A DNA stretch of 23,205 nt. Origin: Coprothermobacterota bacterium (GTDB lineage: Bacteria; Caldisericota; JANLFM01). Positions within the stretch are counted from its first letter, which is position 1. Each line of letters starts with the position of its first letter. Position numbers and translations under genes: made by a program. This document shows positions 14,408-22,735 of the stretch, one piece after another. The stretch spans positions 1 through 23,205 of the forward strand of contig JAPLHX010000194.1 in NCBI GenBank assembly GCA_026389415.1, in the 5' to 3' direction. The notes below the pieces were generated by a model that was not told where the DNA came from, did no database searches, and saw only the letters and a program-made list of their open reading frames with translations.

Positions 14408-15745
14408 ATGCCAGAGCAAAGGACAGTTGATCTCTTGATCCACAGTGGAATCGTTGTCGTAGTGGATCCACAACGAACCATGATTGAAGATGGGGCAATC
14501 GCGATTGATCAAGGAAAAATCGTCGAAGTGGGCGCGACCGGTCTATTGAAGGAACGGTATCGAGGCAAGAAGGAAATCGATGCCACCCATAAAATCGTCA
14601 TGCCGGGACTCGTGAACCTGCACTTTCATGCGGATAACTTTTCGCGCGGAGTTGGCGAGCATTTGGGCTTGGAAGAATGGATCGATACGATTTATTACCC
14701 CATGCTGGCTGCGATGACTCCTGATGACGCATACAAAACCGCGATGTTGGCATATTCGGAAGTCATTAAGGGTGGTACGACCACCGTCAATGATATGTAT
14801 ATCAAACTTCCATCTTTGGCCGATGCAGCAGAAAAGATCGGTATCCGAGCGGTTCTTTCCAGCGAGGGAGCTGATCTGATTGAAGGCCAGGAAACCTTGG
14901 AAGACAACGAGAAGGCCTTCTTGGAGCGGAATAATACAGCAAACGGGCGAATCAAGGTTGTTTTTGGAGTCGAGTGGGTTCCAGTTTGCTCCGCCCAATA
15001 TATCAGAAAATGCCGCTATTTAGCGGATAAATACGGAGTTGGGGTGCATGTCCACCTAAACGAATCCAAGGGAGAAGTGCAATTGTGCCGGGAGAAATAC
15101 GGAAAACCTCCGGTTGAATTTGTCTATGACTTAGGGTTACTGGGTCCGGATGTAGTCGCTGCACATTGTGTATGGCTTTCGGACCCGGAGATCGAGCTGA
15201 TTGCCAAGACAGGCACCCATATTTCTCATAATCCGGTATCCAATGCAAAACTGGGAAACGGGATTGCCAGAACCATCGACTATCTACAAGCCGGCATCAA
15301 TATCGGCCTTGGCACTGATGATGCACCGTGTAACAACAACAACGATATGTTTGAAGTGATGAAGTATGCCTCGCTGTTTCAAAAAGCAATTCATACCGAT
15401 GCCAGCCTGCTCCCTTCCTGGCAGATTCTGGAAATGGCCACGATCAATGGCGCACGAGCATTGGGCCTGGAGAAAGAAATCGGTTCTTTGGAACCCGGTA
15501 AAAAGGCCGATGTGATACTGGTGGACACCTGGACCCCTGCGTTGACTCCAGTCTTCCTAGGGAAGAACTCAAATGTGTTGGCCCATCTCGTTTACGTAGC
15601 TCATGGGGACAATGTCGACACCACCATCGTTGACGGAAAGATTTTGATGGAGGGTAGAAAGCTCCTCACTGCCGACGAGAACCAAATCATTGAGGACGCC
15701 ACCCGTGCTGCCAACAAAGTAATTCAAGTTAGAAAGATACGATGA
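14408..15745 (+). CDS. Amidohydrolase superfamily enzyme, N-heterocycle deaminase type (MtaD/TrzN/SsnA-like)
   Basis: This 445-residue cytoplasmic metal-dependent hydrolase belongs to the amidohydrolase subgroup that deaminates or dechlorinates N-heterocycles (S-adenosylhomocysteine deaminase, guanine deaminase, triazine hydrolases). Metal and catalytic residues are visible: H72 and H74 in NLHFH, H216 and E219 in HVHLNES, H253 in AAHCVWLSD, and D304 in GLGTDDAPCNNNNDMFE. The C-terminus has the usual INGARALGLEKEIGSLEPGKKADVI, split at residue level between MATINGARALGL and GSLEPGKKADVI. The exact substrate cannot be read from sequence; an amino-substituted pyrimidine or purine fits the family and context. 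A strong AGGAGG lies 10 bases before ATG 14408. Confidence 0.9.
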   Translation: MPEQRTVDLLIHSGIVVVVDPQRTMIEDGAIAIDQGKIVEVGATGLLKERYRGKKEIDATHKIVMPGLVNLHFHADNFSRGVGEHLGLEEWIDTIYYPMLAAMTPDDAYKTAMLAYSEVIKGGTTTVNDMYIKLPSLADAAEKIGIRAVLSSEGADLIEGQETLEDNEKAFLERNNTANGRIKVVFGVEWVPVCSAQYIRKCRYLADKYGVGVHVHLNESKGEVQLCREKYGKPPVEFVYDLGLLGPDVVAAHCVWLSDPEIELIAKTGTHISHNPVSNAKLGNGIARTIDYLQAGINIGLGTDDAPCNNNNDMFEVMKYASLFQKAIHTDASLLPSWQILEMATINGARALGLEKEIGSLEPGKKADVILVDTWTPALTPVFLGKNSNVLAHLVYVAHGDNVDTTIVDGKILMEGRKLLTADENQIIEDATRAANKVIQVRKIR

Positions 15746-15772
15746 AGACATCCCGATTGGCAGGAGGTTGAC

Positions 15773-17092
15773 ATGGTTGAGAACAACTTGACCGCAGCAG
15801 AAGTGATTCATATGCAGGAACAGTACCTGATGAAAAGCGTGGAGGCTTGGAACGATAAAGTCTTCGTCAAAGGGCAAGGCTCAACCCTTTGGGATATTGA
15901 GGGCCAAGAATACCTGGATTGTTTTAGTGGAGTCGCAGTGATTAATATCGGGCACGCTCATCCCAAAATGGTTGCGGCGGTACAGGATCAGGTAACAAAA
16001 CTCACCCACCTATCTACGTTATACCGGACTGTGCCGATGCCGCTTTTAGCCAAGAAACTCGCCGAGATTGCCCCCATGGATCGGGGAAAAGCGAAGAGTT
16101 TCTTCTGCAATTCCGGTACGGAAGCCAACGAACATGCCATCACGCTGGCCCGCATCGCCTCCAAGAAATTCGAGATCTTCGGGCTGCAAAACGGCTTTTA
16201 TGGCCGCGGCGGTTTCACGATGAGCATCACAGGGCTCGGCGCCTGGCGTTCCGGACTGGGGCCTTTCATGCCCGGAGCCCTCCATTTGCCGATGTATCAC
16301 TGCTACCGATGTTCGCTGGGGCACAAGCATTACAGTGAGTGCGGTTACGCCTGTGCAAACTATCTGAAGATTGCCCTCAAGACGCAGACCAGCAACCGCA
16401 CCGCTGCGGTTGTAGTAGAGCCAATTCAAGGTATCGGCGGTGTAGTGGAAGCACCTCCGGAGTATTTCAAGGTTTTACAGCCAATCCTTGCCGAGAACCA
16501 GATTCTCTTGATCGTGGATGAAGTCCAAACTGGTTTTGGCCGAACGGGAAAAATGTTCGGAATCCAGCACTATGGTGTTGAGCCCGATGTGGTGACTTTA
16601 GCCAAGGGGCTTGGTGGTGGGATGCCGATCGGTGCGGTTTTGGCTCGCTCTGACGTGGCTGACACATTCCCCGGTCCTGACTTCTCCACCTTCGGGGGCA
16701 ACCCGGTAAGCTGCCGAGCGGCACTGGCTGCGATTGAAGTGATGGAAGAGGAGAATCTGACGGAAAACGCAGCGGACGTAGGGTCGTTTTTCAAGAGCGC
16801 TTTGTTAGAAATGAGCAGGCACCACCCCTTCCTTGATGATGTGGAAGGCAAGGGTTTGCTGATTGGTGCGGAAATCACGCTTGACAAGACCAAGCGTACT
16901 CCTGCCGGCAATGACATCCTCACACAAATATTGGACGAAGCTTTAAAAGAAAAGGTTCTCATCGGACGAGGAGGCCTCTATTACAACCGAATTCGCTTCC
17001 AACCCCCTCTTTGTTTCACCCGCAAAGAAGCAGTAAGAACGCTGGAAGCCTTTGAAAAAGCGCTGAGCATTGCGGAGAAATCAGCCCAATAA
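15773..17092 (+). CDS. Class III PLP-dependent aminotransferase
   Basis: This 439-residue enzyme is of the ornithine/4-aminobutyrate/AGXT2 aminotransferase class. It has SFFCNSGTEANEHAI (cofactor phosphate), VVEPIQGIGGVV, LIVDEVQTGFGRTG with D249, TLAKGLGGGMPIGAV with Schiff-base K278, and FSTFGGNPVSCRAALAAIE. AGXT2-type relatives transaminate beta-alanine or 3-aminoisobutyrate, end products of pyrimidine breakdown, which would fit this cluster; GABA or ornithine types remain possible. A Cys-rich insert (HCYRCSLGHKHYSECGYAC, about residues 178-196) occurs in some subfamilies. The start ATG at 15773 has AGGAGG seven bases upstream. Confidence 0.9.
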   Translation: MVENNLTAAEVIHMQEQYLMKSVEAWNDKVFVKGQGSTLWDIEGQEYLDCFSGVAVINIGHAHPKMVAAVQDQVTKLTHLSTLYRTVPMPLLAKKLAEIAPMDRGKAKSFFCNSGTEANEHAITLARIASKKFEIFGLQNGFYGRGGFTMSITGLGAWRSGLGPFMPGALHLPMYHCYRCSLGHKHYSECGYACANYLKIALKTQTSNRTAAVVVEPIQGIGGVVEAPPEYFKVLQPILAENQILLIVDEVQTGFGRTGKMFGIQHYGVEPDVVTLAKGLGGGMPIGAVLARSDVADTFPGPDFSTFGGNPVSCRAALAAIEVMEEENLTENAADVGSFFKSALLEMSRHHPFLDDVEGKGLLIGAEITLDKTKRTPAGNDILTQILDEALKEKVLIGRGGLYYNRIRFQPPLCFTRKEAVRTLEAFEKALSIAEKSAQ

Positions 17093-17102
17093 AGGAGAGC
17101 TC

Positions 17103-17783
17103 GTGAGCGAACAAATCGTTGGATTGCTGGCATTAATGAAACGGCGGCGGTCGATCCGTGCTTTTAAATCGGACCCGGTGCCCGATGCAGTGATCACCAA
17201 TGTCGTTGAAGCTGCCAGATGGGCTCCTTCCAGCGCCAATTCCCAACCCTGGGAGATCGTTGTGGTCAGGGATTCCAAAACGAAGGAACAGATCCAGGAA
17301 AGCGTGAAACGAGTGATCGCCCGGATCAAGGAACTGCGGGATTTTCCCTTCCTCCGGACCTTTACGGGGCAATATTTGCTCGAAGCTCCCGTTCAGTTGG
17401 TGATTGTGGGAGACCCTCGGTTTGAATATGTGAGCATGATGCATCAGGTGGAACCCAACATTGAACAGTTTGCTTTTTGGGGCAGCGTGAGCATGGCCAT
17501 TCAAAACATGTTACTGGCAGTGGAGGCTCAAGGGTTAGCTTCAGTGGTCTTTACGAACTTTTATCCAGAGGAGGTAAAGAGAATCCTGAGCATTCCCGAC
17601 CCTTTGCAAATTCTGTGCATCCTGCCCTTGGGATACCCAAATGAGATGAAAGACCCACGCCCTCGACGGGATCCGAATTCCTTCCTTCATTGGGAACAGT
17701 ACGATCCCCGCAAAACACGATCCGACGAGCTGATCGAGAGCGCGCACCAAGACCCGTATGGCGTGCAAGTAAAGGAATATTAA
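17103..17783 (+). CDS. Nitroreductase family flavoprotein
   Basis: This 226-residue protein has the FMN-binding nitroreductase pattern: KRRRSIRAFKSDPVP at the N-terminus, ARWAPSSANSQPWEIVVV, FWGSVSMAIQNMLLAVEAQG and CILPLGYPNEM. Members are NAD(P)H-dependent FMN enzymes that reduce nitro groups, quinones, enones or halogenated aromatics, or dehydrogenate cyclic substrates. A redox step on the ring or its products is plausible but unproven. The GTG at 17103 was chosen because AAAGGAGA lies six bases upstream and it starts 10 bases after the aminotransferase stop. No ATG fits: the first is well inside the conserved N-terminal motif. Confidence 0.9.
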   Translation: MSEQIVGLLALMKRRRSIRAFKSDPVPDAVITNVVEAARWAPSSANSQPWEIVVVRDSKTKEQIQESVKRVIARIKELRDFPFLRTFTGQYLLEAPVQLVIVGDPRFEYVSMMHQVEPNIEQFAFWGSVSMAIQNMLLAVEAQGLASVVFTNFYPEEVKRILSIPDPLQILCILPLGYPNEMKDPRPRRDPNSFLHWEQYDPRKTRSDELIESAHQDPYGVQVKEY

Positions 17784-17800
17784 GAATGGAGGTCCAGGAG

Positions 17801-20071
17801 ATGAAATACATCGGAAAACGCGTCCCGGAGATCCACGGTTGGGCCAAAGTCACTGGGCAAGCAACTTTCACCGACGACCTCCGCCTACCGGGAATGCTGC
17901 ACGCCAAGATCTTGCGCAGCCCCCATGCGCATGCGCGTATTCGCGGCATCGATGTCAGCAAAGTCTTGCAACTTCCCGGTGTGGTTACGGTCATGACGGG
18001 CAAAGATACCCCTGGCATTAAATATGTCGCTCAAGTCTCCGACATGTACCCCTTGGCAATGGACAAAGTACGATATGTGGGGGATCCGGTAGCTGTAGTG
18101 GCCGCGGAATCCGAAGAAATTGCCCGAGAAGCCCTGTCCTTGATCGAAGTCGACTACGAGGTTCTCCCCGCGGTGTTCGATCCGCGAGAGGCACTCAAGC
18201 AAGGTGCGCCTCAAATTCATGAAGACAAAGCCAACAACCTGGTTCTTACCATAAAACGGGATTTTGGCAATGTTGATCAAGGCTTTGCAGAGTCAGATTT
18301 CGTTTTTGAGGATGAATTCTCCACCCAAGCCGTTCCTCATTGCAACATGGAACCACGTTCCAGCGCAGCTCTGATGAATACGGAAGGTGTTCTGCAAATC
18401 TGGTCCGGTACGCAAAGTCCCTATTTCGTCCGGAAAGAAGTAGCGCACGTGTGCAACCTTCCTATCTCACATGTTCAGGTGATGGAGATCCATTGTGGAG
18501 GGGGTTTTGGCTCCCGCTCCAAGTACTGCGAGGACGAAGGAGTCACGGCTCTTTTAGCCATTCGTACGGGTTCTCCTGTGAGGATTACCTTTTCCAGGGA
18601 AGAAGAAATGACCACCACCCGCATTCGTCACCCATTCAATATCCACCTCAAGACGGGAGTGAAAAAGGACGGGACCTTCGTTGCTCGGCAAATGGATCTG
18701 ATCGTGGACAAAGGAGCCTATTGTCACTACGGTCCTGCTGTGACCGGATATGCTGCTGGTACGGCAGCCTCCCATTACCGGGTACCCCATTTCCGATTTA
18801 CGGGGGATGTCGTCTACACCAACAAACAAGCGGGCGGTCCTTTCAGAGGGTTCGGTGCTCCGCAAGCGATTTTTGCGATTGAATCGCAAATGGATACGAT
18901 CGCGGAGAAATTGGGGATCGATCCGCTGGAACTGCGTTTGCGAAACGCCAATCAATCGGGTGACACCACCGCCTGTGGATGGCAGATTACGACCTGTGGC
19001 CTGGAAGAATGCCTGCAGAAGGTCGTTTCTTCCACGAATTGGCAGGAAAAGTGGAAAGCGGAAAAGACGGGTCGCTTCCGCCAGGGGATCGGCTTGGCAA
19101 CAGCCATCCATGTTTCCGGCAGCAATGTGTTTCCCGATGGCGAGTTTTCCTCCATTGAGATCAAGATGTTCTTGGATGGTCAGGTTTCTGTCTATAAAGG
19201 CTCCGGTGATACGGGAACCTGGGCAAATACCGTGATTGCCCAGATCGTTGCTGAGGAACTACAACTGCCGATGGAGAAGGTTCGCCTAATTAGCATGGAC
19301 ACAGAAACCACGCCACAATCCTTGGGTAGTTTTGCATCCCGGGTGGCTTTCGAGGACGGGAATGCTGCCCGAATGGCTGCCATCCAACTGCGCAATTACC
19401 TGCTGGAATCCGCCTCGGCGCGCTTGCAAGTACCCGGGGAGGAATTGCAGATTGAGCAAGGGCAAATTGTGTACCAAGAAGATGCAGAGAAACGAATTTC
19501 CTATGGGGATGCCGTGTTCCATTCACCCCGTTGCGTGGGTCATCTTCTCAATTCCTTCTACCAGTATGTTCCTAATACTGTCAGGCTAACCCCCCAAGGA
19601 TACGCCAATGTCTCTGCTGCCTACGCGTTTTCTGCACAGGCCGCGGAAGTGGAAGTGGATACAGAAACAGGCCAGGTGCGAGTTCTCCGATTCACGGTTG
19701 CCCAAGACGTTGGCAAGGCCATCAACCCGATTGCGGTCGAAGGACAGATCGAAGGCGCCTTGGCTCAAGGGATGGGATACGCCCTCACCGAGGAGCTGAT
19801 AGTGGACCCCGAAACAGGGCGGGTCGTCTCCGATTGTTTGGATCGGGTCATGCTACCCACAGTGATGGACATTCCCCAAGAGCAGATCTTCCTGGTGGAG
19901 ACTTGTGATCCTGAAGGTCCCTACGGGGCAAAAGGTGTTGGTGAAATCGGGCTGAATCCGACCGCTGCAGCGATCGCCAATGCTGTTCATAACGCTGTCG
20001 GATATCGTGCTCACAAGTTGCCCATCGAAGCGGAAGACGTCTACTACTTTCTCCACCCGGAGAAGAGATGA
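17801..20071 (+). CDS. Molybdenum hydroxylase large (molybdopterin-binding) subunit, xanthine dehydrogenase family
   Basis: This 756-residue catalytic subunit hydroxylates a carbon next to ring nitrogen, using water. The aldehyde-oxidase/xanthine-dehydrogenase hammerhead domain is at about 15-125 (KVTGQATFTDDLRLPGMLHA). Cofactor motifs follow: HCGGGFGSRSK (231-241), GGPFRGFGAPQAIFAIE, KGSGDTGTWANTV, QSLGSFASRVAFEDGNA, and GPYGAKGVGEIGLNP with the catalytic Glu at E715. Length is typical of three-subunit enzymes. The likely partners lie 3.4-4.7 kb upstream, separated by three enzyme genes, an unusual spread for this complex. The ATG at 17801 was preferred to 17786 because GGAGGT lies 7 bases before it. 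Substrate (purine, pyrimidine, nicotinate-like) cannot be told. Confidence 0.95.
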   Translation: MKYIGKRVPEIHGWAKVTGQATFTDDLRLPGMLHAKILRSPHAHARIRGIDVSKVLQLPGVVTVMTGKDTPGIKYVAQVSDMYPLAMDKVRYVGDPVAVVAAESEEIAREALSLIEVDYEVLPAVFDPREALKQGAPQIHEDKANNLVLTIKRDFGNVDQGFAESDFVFEDEFSTQAVPHCNMEPRSSAALMNTEGVLQIWSGTQSPYFVRKEVAHVCNLPISHVQVMEIHCGGGFGSRSKYCEDEGVTALLAIRTGSPVRITFSREEEMTTTRIRHPFNIHLKTGVKKDGTFVARQMDLIVDKGAYCHYGPAVTGYAAGTAASHYRVPHFRFTGDVVYTNKQAGGPFRGFGAPQAIFAIESQMDTIAEKLGIDPLELRLRNANQSGDTTACGWQITTCGLEECLQKVVSSTNWQEKWKAEKTGRFRQGIGLATAIHVSGSNVFPDGEFSSIEIKMFLDGQVSVYKGSGDTGTWANTVIAQIVAEELQLPMEKVRLISMDTETTPQSLGSFASRVAFEDGNAARMAAIQLRNYLLESASARLQVPGEELQIEQGQIVYQEDAEKRISYGDAVFHSPRCVGHLLNSFYQYVPNTVRLTPQGYANVSAAYAFSAQAAEVEVDTETGQVRVLRFTVAQDVGKAINPIAVEGQIEGALAQGMGYALTEELIVDPETGRVVSDCLDRVMLPTVMDIPQEQIFLVETCDPEGPYGAKGVGEIGLNPTAAAIANAVHNAVGYRAHKLPIEAEDVYYFLHPEKR

Positions 20072-21627
20072 AACAGATGGAAGAAACCAGAACGCCGGAA
20101 ATCGTTCTGGAAGTCCAAGGAATCTCCAAGCGCTTTGGGCAGGTTCAAGCTTTGGATTGCGTTTCACTCGCCTTTCGCAAGGGAGAGATCCACACCTTGC
20201 TGGGCGAGAATGGAGCGGGCAAGACTACCCTGATGAACATCATCTACGGACTCTACCAGAAAGATGCCGGTGAAATCTTCATCGATGGTCAAAAACAAGA
20301 GATTCGCTCCCCGTACGATTCCCTTAAATGGGGAATTGGTATGGTGCCGCAATTCTTCAAGTTGATTCCCGATTTGAGCATATTGGAAAATATCTACCTG
20401 TTCATGCAGAACACCAAGTTCTTTATCGACCGAAAGCAAGCGAAAGCGGCCATTCAAAAACTCTCGCAGATGTTTTGTTTTGGTCTGGAGGGGAAAATTG
20501 ACACGGAAGTTGGTGCGCTTACCGAAGGCGAAAAACAAAAAGTTGAGATCCTAAAAATCCTCGCTCGCGGATCGAAGATCCTGCTCTTCGATGAAGCGAC
20601 GAATGTGCTGGCTCCCAACGAGCTTGATTCGTTCCTGCAAGTGATTAAAGACCTGAATCAAAATGGCTATACCATCCTCTACATCACGCACCGACTGCAG
20701 GAAGCGCTTCAAATCTCCGATCGAATTTCCGTATTTCGAAAGGGAAAACTGGTTGGCTCGGTACCCGGAAAAGAAGCGACTCTCAACCAACTGACGATGA
20801 TGATGGTAGGTTCTGAGCTCGCCAAGACCTCTACCGTTCAGAATAAAGTAAAAGGCAAACCTATTCTTGAAGTGAAGAATTTGTGCGTGACCGATGAGCG
20901 CGGGTTGCAAGCACTAAAGAACATCTCCTGCCAGTTTTACGAGGGTGAAATTGTTGGGTTGGCAGGGATCGAGGGAAATGGCAGTAACTATTTAGCCGAG
21001 GCTCTGATCGGATTGCGCCGCGTAAAAAACGGGAAGATTTATTATCGGGGAGCTGAAATTACTCGTTCGTTACCCCTGGATCGAATGAAGCAAGGAATGA
21101 GTCTGATGCCAAGTTCTAACGCCTTAGTCCCGTTGTTTAACGTCCGAGACAATTCCATTCTGGATTATCCGGAGCGCCTTCCTTTTTCACGTCATGGAAT
21201 GCTGAATCGGAAAGCCATCACTGCACATGCCAAACGTATCGTGCAGGAATACCAAGTACAGACACCGAGTATCTTGTTACAAGCGAGCAAACTGTCGGGT
21301 GGGAACCGGCAACGTTTGGCTTTGGGCCGGAAAATCGAAGCCAACCCAAAATTCATGATTGCCTACCACCCCACAAAAGGTTTGGACATTAAATCACAGA
21401 GTTTCATCTACGAGAAGCTTCTGCAAATGAAAGATAACGGAGCCACGGTCCTTTTTATGGGGACTGATTTAGACGAACTCCTCTTAGTCAGCAACAGGTT
21501 AATGGTGATCTATCGGGGTCAAATTGTGGCTACCTTCGATGAACTTCAAGGAGTCTCGAAGTTCGATATTGGCGTTCTGATGACTGGTGGAAATCTCTGC
21601 GAAGGAGGTTCCAACAGTGGAAACTAG
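20068..21627 (+). CDS. BMP/nucleoside-type ABC transporter ATPase with two nucleotide-binding domains
   Basis: This 519-residue ATPase has two fused nucleotide-binding domains, as in the YufO/NupO-like importers for nucleosides or bases. Domain 1 has Walker A GENGAGKTT (46-54), a degenerate signature LTEGEKQKVEI (from 151) and Walker B LLFDEAT (172-178). Domain 2 has the usual degenerate Walker A (GIEGNGSNYLAEALIG), signature LSGGNRQR (from 409) and the family's Glu-less Walker B (IAYHPTKGLD). So only one site should hydrolyse ATP efficiently, as known for this family. The ATG overlaps the large-subunit stop (ATGA), linking transport and oxidation genes in one transcript. Rbs-type sugar importers are the alternative; the permease favours the BMP type. 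Confidence 0.92.
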   Translation: MKQMEETRTPEIVLEVQGISKRFGQVQALDCVSLAFRKGEIHTLLGENGAGKTTLMNIIYGLYQKDAGEIFIDGQKQEIRSPYDSLKWGIGMVPQFFKLIPDLSILENIYLFMQNTKFFIDRKQAKAAIQKLSQMFCFGLEGKIDTEVGALTEGEKQKVEILKILARGSKILLFDEATNVLAPNELDSFLQVIKDLNQNGYTILYITHRLQEALQISDRISVFRKGKLVGSVPGKEATLNQLTMMMVGSELAKTSTVQNKVKGKPILEVKNLCVTDERGLQALKNISCQFYEGEIVGLAGIEGNGSNYLAEALIGLRRVKNGKIYYRGAEITRSLPLDRMKQGMSLMPSSNALVPLFNVRDNSILDYPERLPFSRHGMLNRKAITAHAKRIVQEYQVQTPSILLQASKLSGGNRQRLALGRKIEANPKFMIAYHPTKGLDIKSQSFIYEKLLQMKDNGATVLFMGTDLDELLLVSNRLMVIYRGQIVATFDELQGVSKFDIGVLMTGGNLCEGGSNSGN

Positions 21628-22735
21628 GGAACAATCGAGCTTGGAAAACACTCCCAACCCCAATCGAATGCCGCGGATCAAACTGCTGAATATTTCAAGA
21701 CTGGCCTTGGCATCTCCTCTCGCTTACATCATTGCTTTCTTGTTGACCTTCCTCATCGGAGGAATTGTGATCTTGGCTCTCACCGGGCAAAATCCCATCA
21801 CCGCCTACGGTTCTTTCTTTGCCTACAGTTTCTTTTCACCGTATGGGATTTTGGAAGTACTGGCGAAATCCACGCCGATCATCATCGCGGGTGCCGGGAT
21901 GATCATTGCTTTCCGCTGCGGCCTTTGGAATTTGGGTGCCGAAGGACAAATGGCGATTGGCGCGATCATCTCCACAGCCATCGGCGTAAACCTTAACCTT
22001 CCCGCAGGTGTTCTCTTACCCCTCATTTTCCTCGCCTCTTTCATCGGTGGAGCACTTTGGTCTGGCATTTCGGGTTTCCTCAAGACAAAGTTTGGTGTCC
22101 ACGAAATGCTGACGACGTTGATGATGAACTATGTTGCCCTGAAGCTGCTGGAGTACATGATCAGCGGACCCTTGAGCATGCCCCATCCGAACTACCCACG
22201 ATCCTCCGAAATCCTGCCCCAGGCACAATTGCCTTTCTTGCAATACCCTCTCAATGTTACCTTCATCATTGCCCTGGTCTTAGTGCCAATTGTGTGGCTC
22301 CTGATCAATCGCACGAGCCTTGGCTATCGCTTGCAAGCGGTAGGGTTCGGCCACGAAGCTGCCCGATTGGCCGGCATGAATATTGCCAAATTGACATTGA
22401 TTGTGATGTTGATCAGCGGTGGAATCTCCGCATTGGGAGGCACGGCGGAAGTAGTTGGTGATTTTATGCGGATGGAGCGGAATGTTACTGGAGGCTATGG
22501 ATTTACAGCCATTGTCGTCGTGATGCTGGCTAGGGAGGAGATCATCGCGATGCCCTTTGCTGCTCTGTTCATCTCAGGGATGCTTGTAGGAGCATCTTCT
22601 TTAACCTTGGTGGGGATTCCTGCTGCTTTTTCCCAAATCCTGATTGGCCTTTTACTCCTTTGTGTTGTGTTCGCCGGGTTCATTGAACGATGGTTGAAAC
22701 ACCGGTGGGAAGAAAAGGCAAAGGTTGTATGTTAA
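21617..22735 (+). CDS. BMP/nucleoside-type ABC transporter permease
   Basis: This 372-residue permease with about eight to ten membrane segments belongs to the branched-chain/BPD2 superfamily, BMP (YufP-like) branch. The hallmark AFRCGLWNLGAEGQMAIGA is present, followed by KFGVHEMLTTLMMNYVALKL and a late LVGASSLTLVGIPAAF. It should pair with the ATPase just before it. A second permease (YufQ-like) and the BMP lipoprotein normally complete the set; neither follows directly here, so they lie outside the window or are missing. The GTG at 21617 overlaps the ATPase gene by 11 bases and has GAAGGAGG eight bases upstream. The first 20 residues are polar and cytoplasmic. Confidence 0.92.
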   Translation: METREQSSLENTPNPNRMPRIKLLNISRLALASPLAYIIAFLLTFLIGGIVILALTGQNPITAYGSFFAYSFFSPYGILEVLAKSTPIIIAGAGMIIAFRCGLWNLGAEGQMAIGAIISTAIGVNLNLPAGVLLPLIFLASFIGGALWSGISGFLKTKFGVHEMLTTLMMNYVALKLLEYMISGPLSMPHPNYPRSSEILPQAQLPFLQYPLNVTFIIALVLVPIVWLLINRTSLGYRLQAVGFGHEAARLAGMNIAKLTLIVMLISGGISALGGTAEVVGDFMRMERNVTGGYGFTAIVVVMLAREEIIAMPFAALFISGMLVGASSLTLVGIPAAFSQILIGLLLLCVVFAGFIERWLKHRWEEKAKVVC

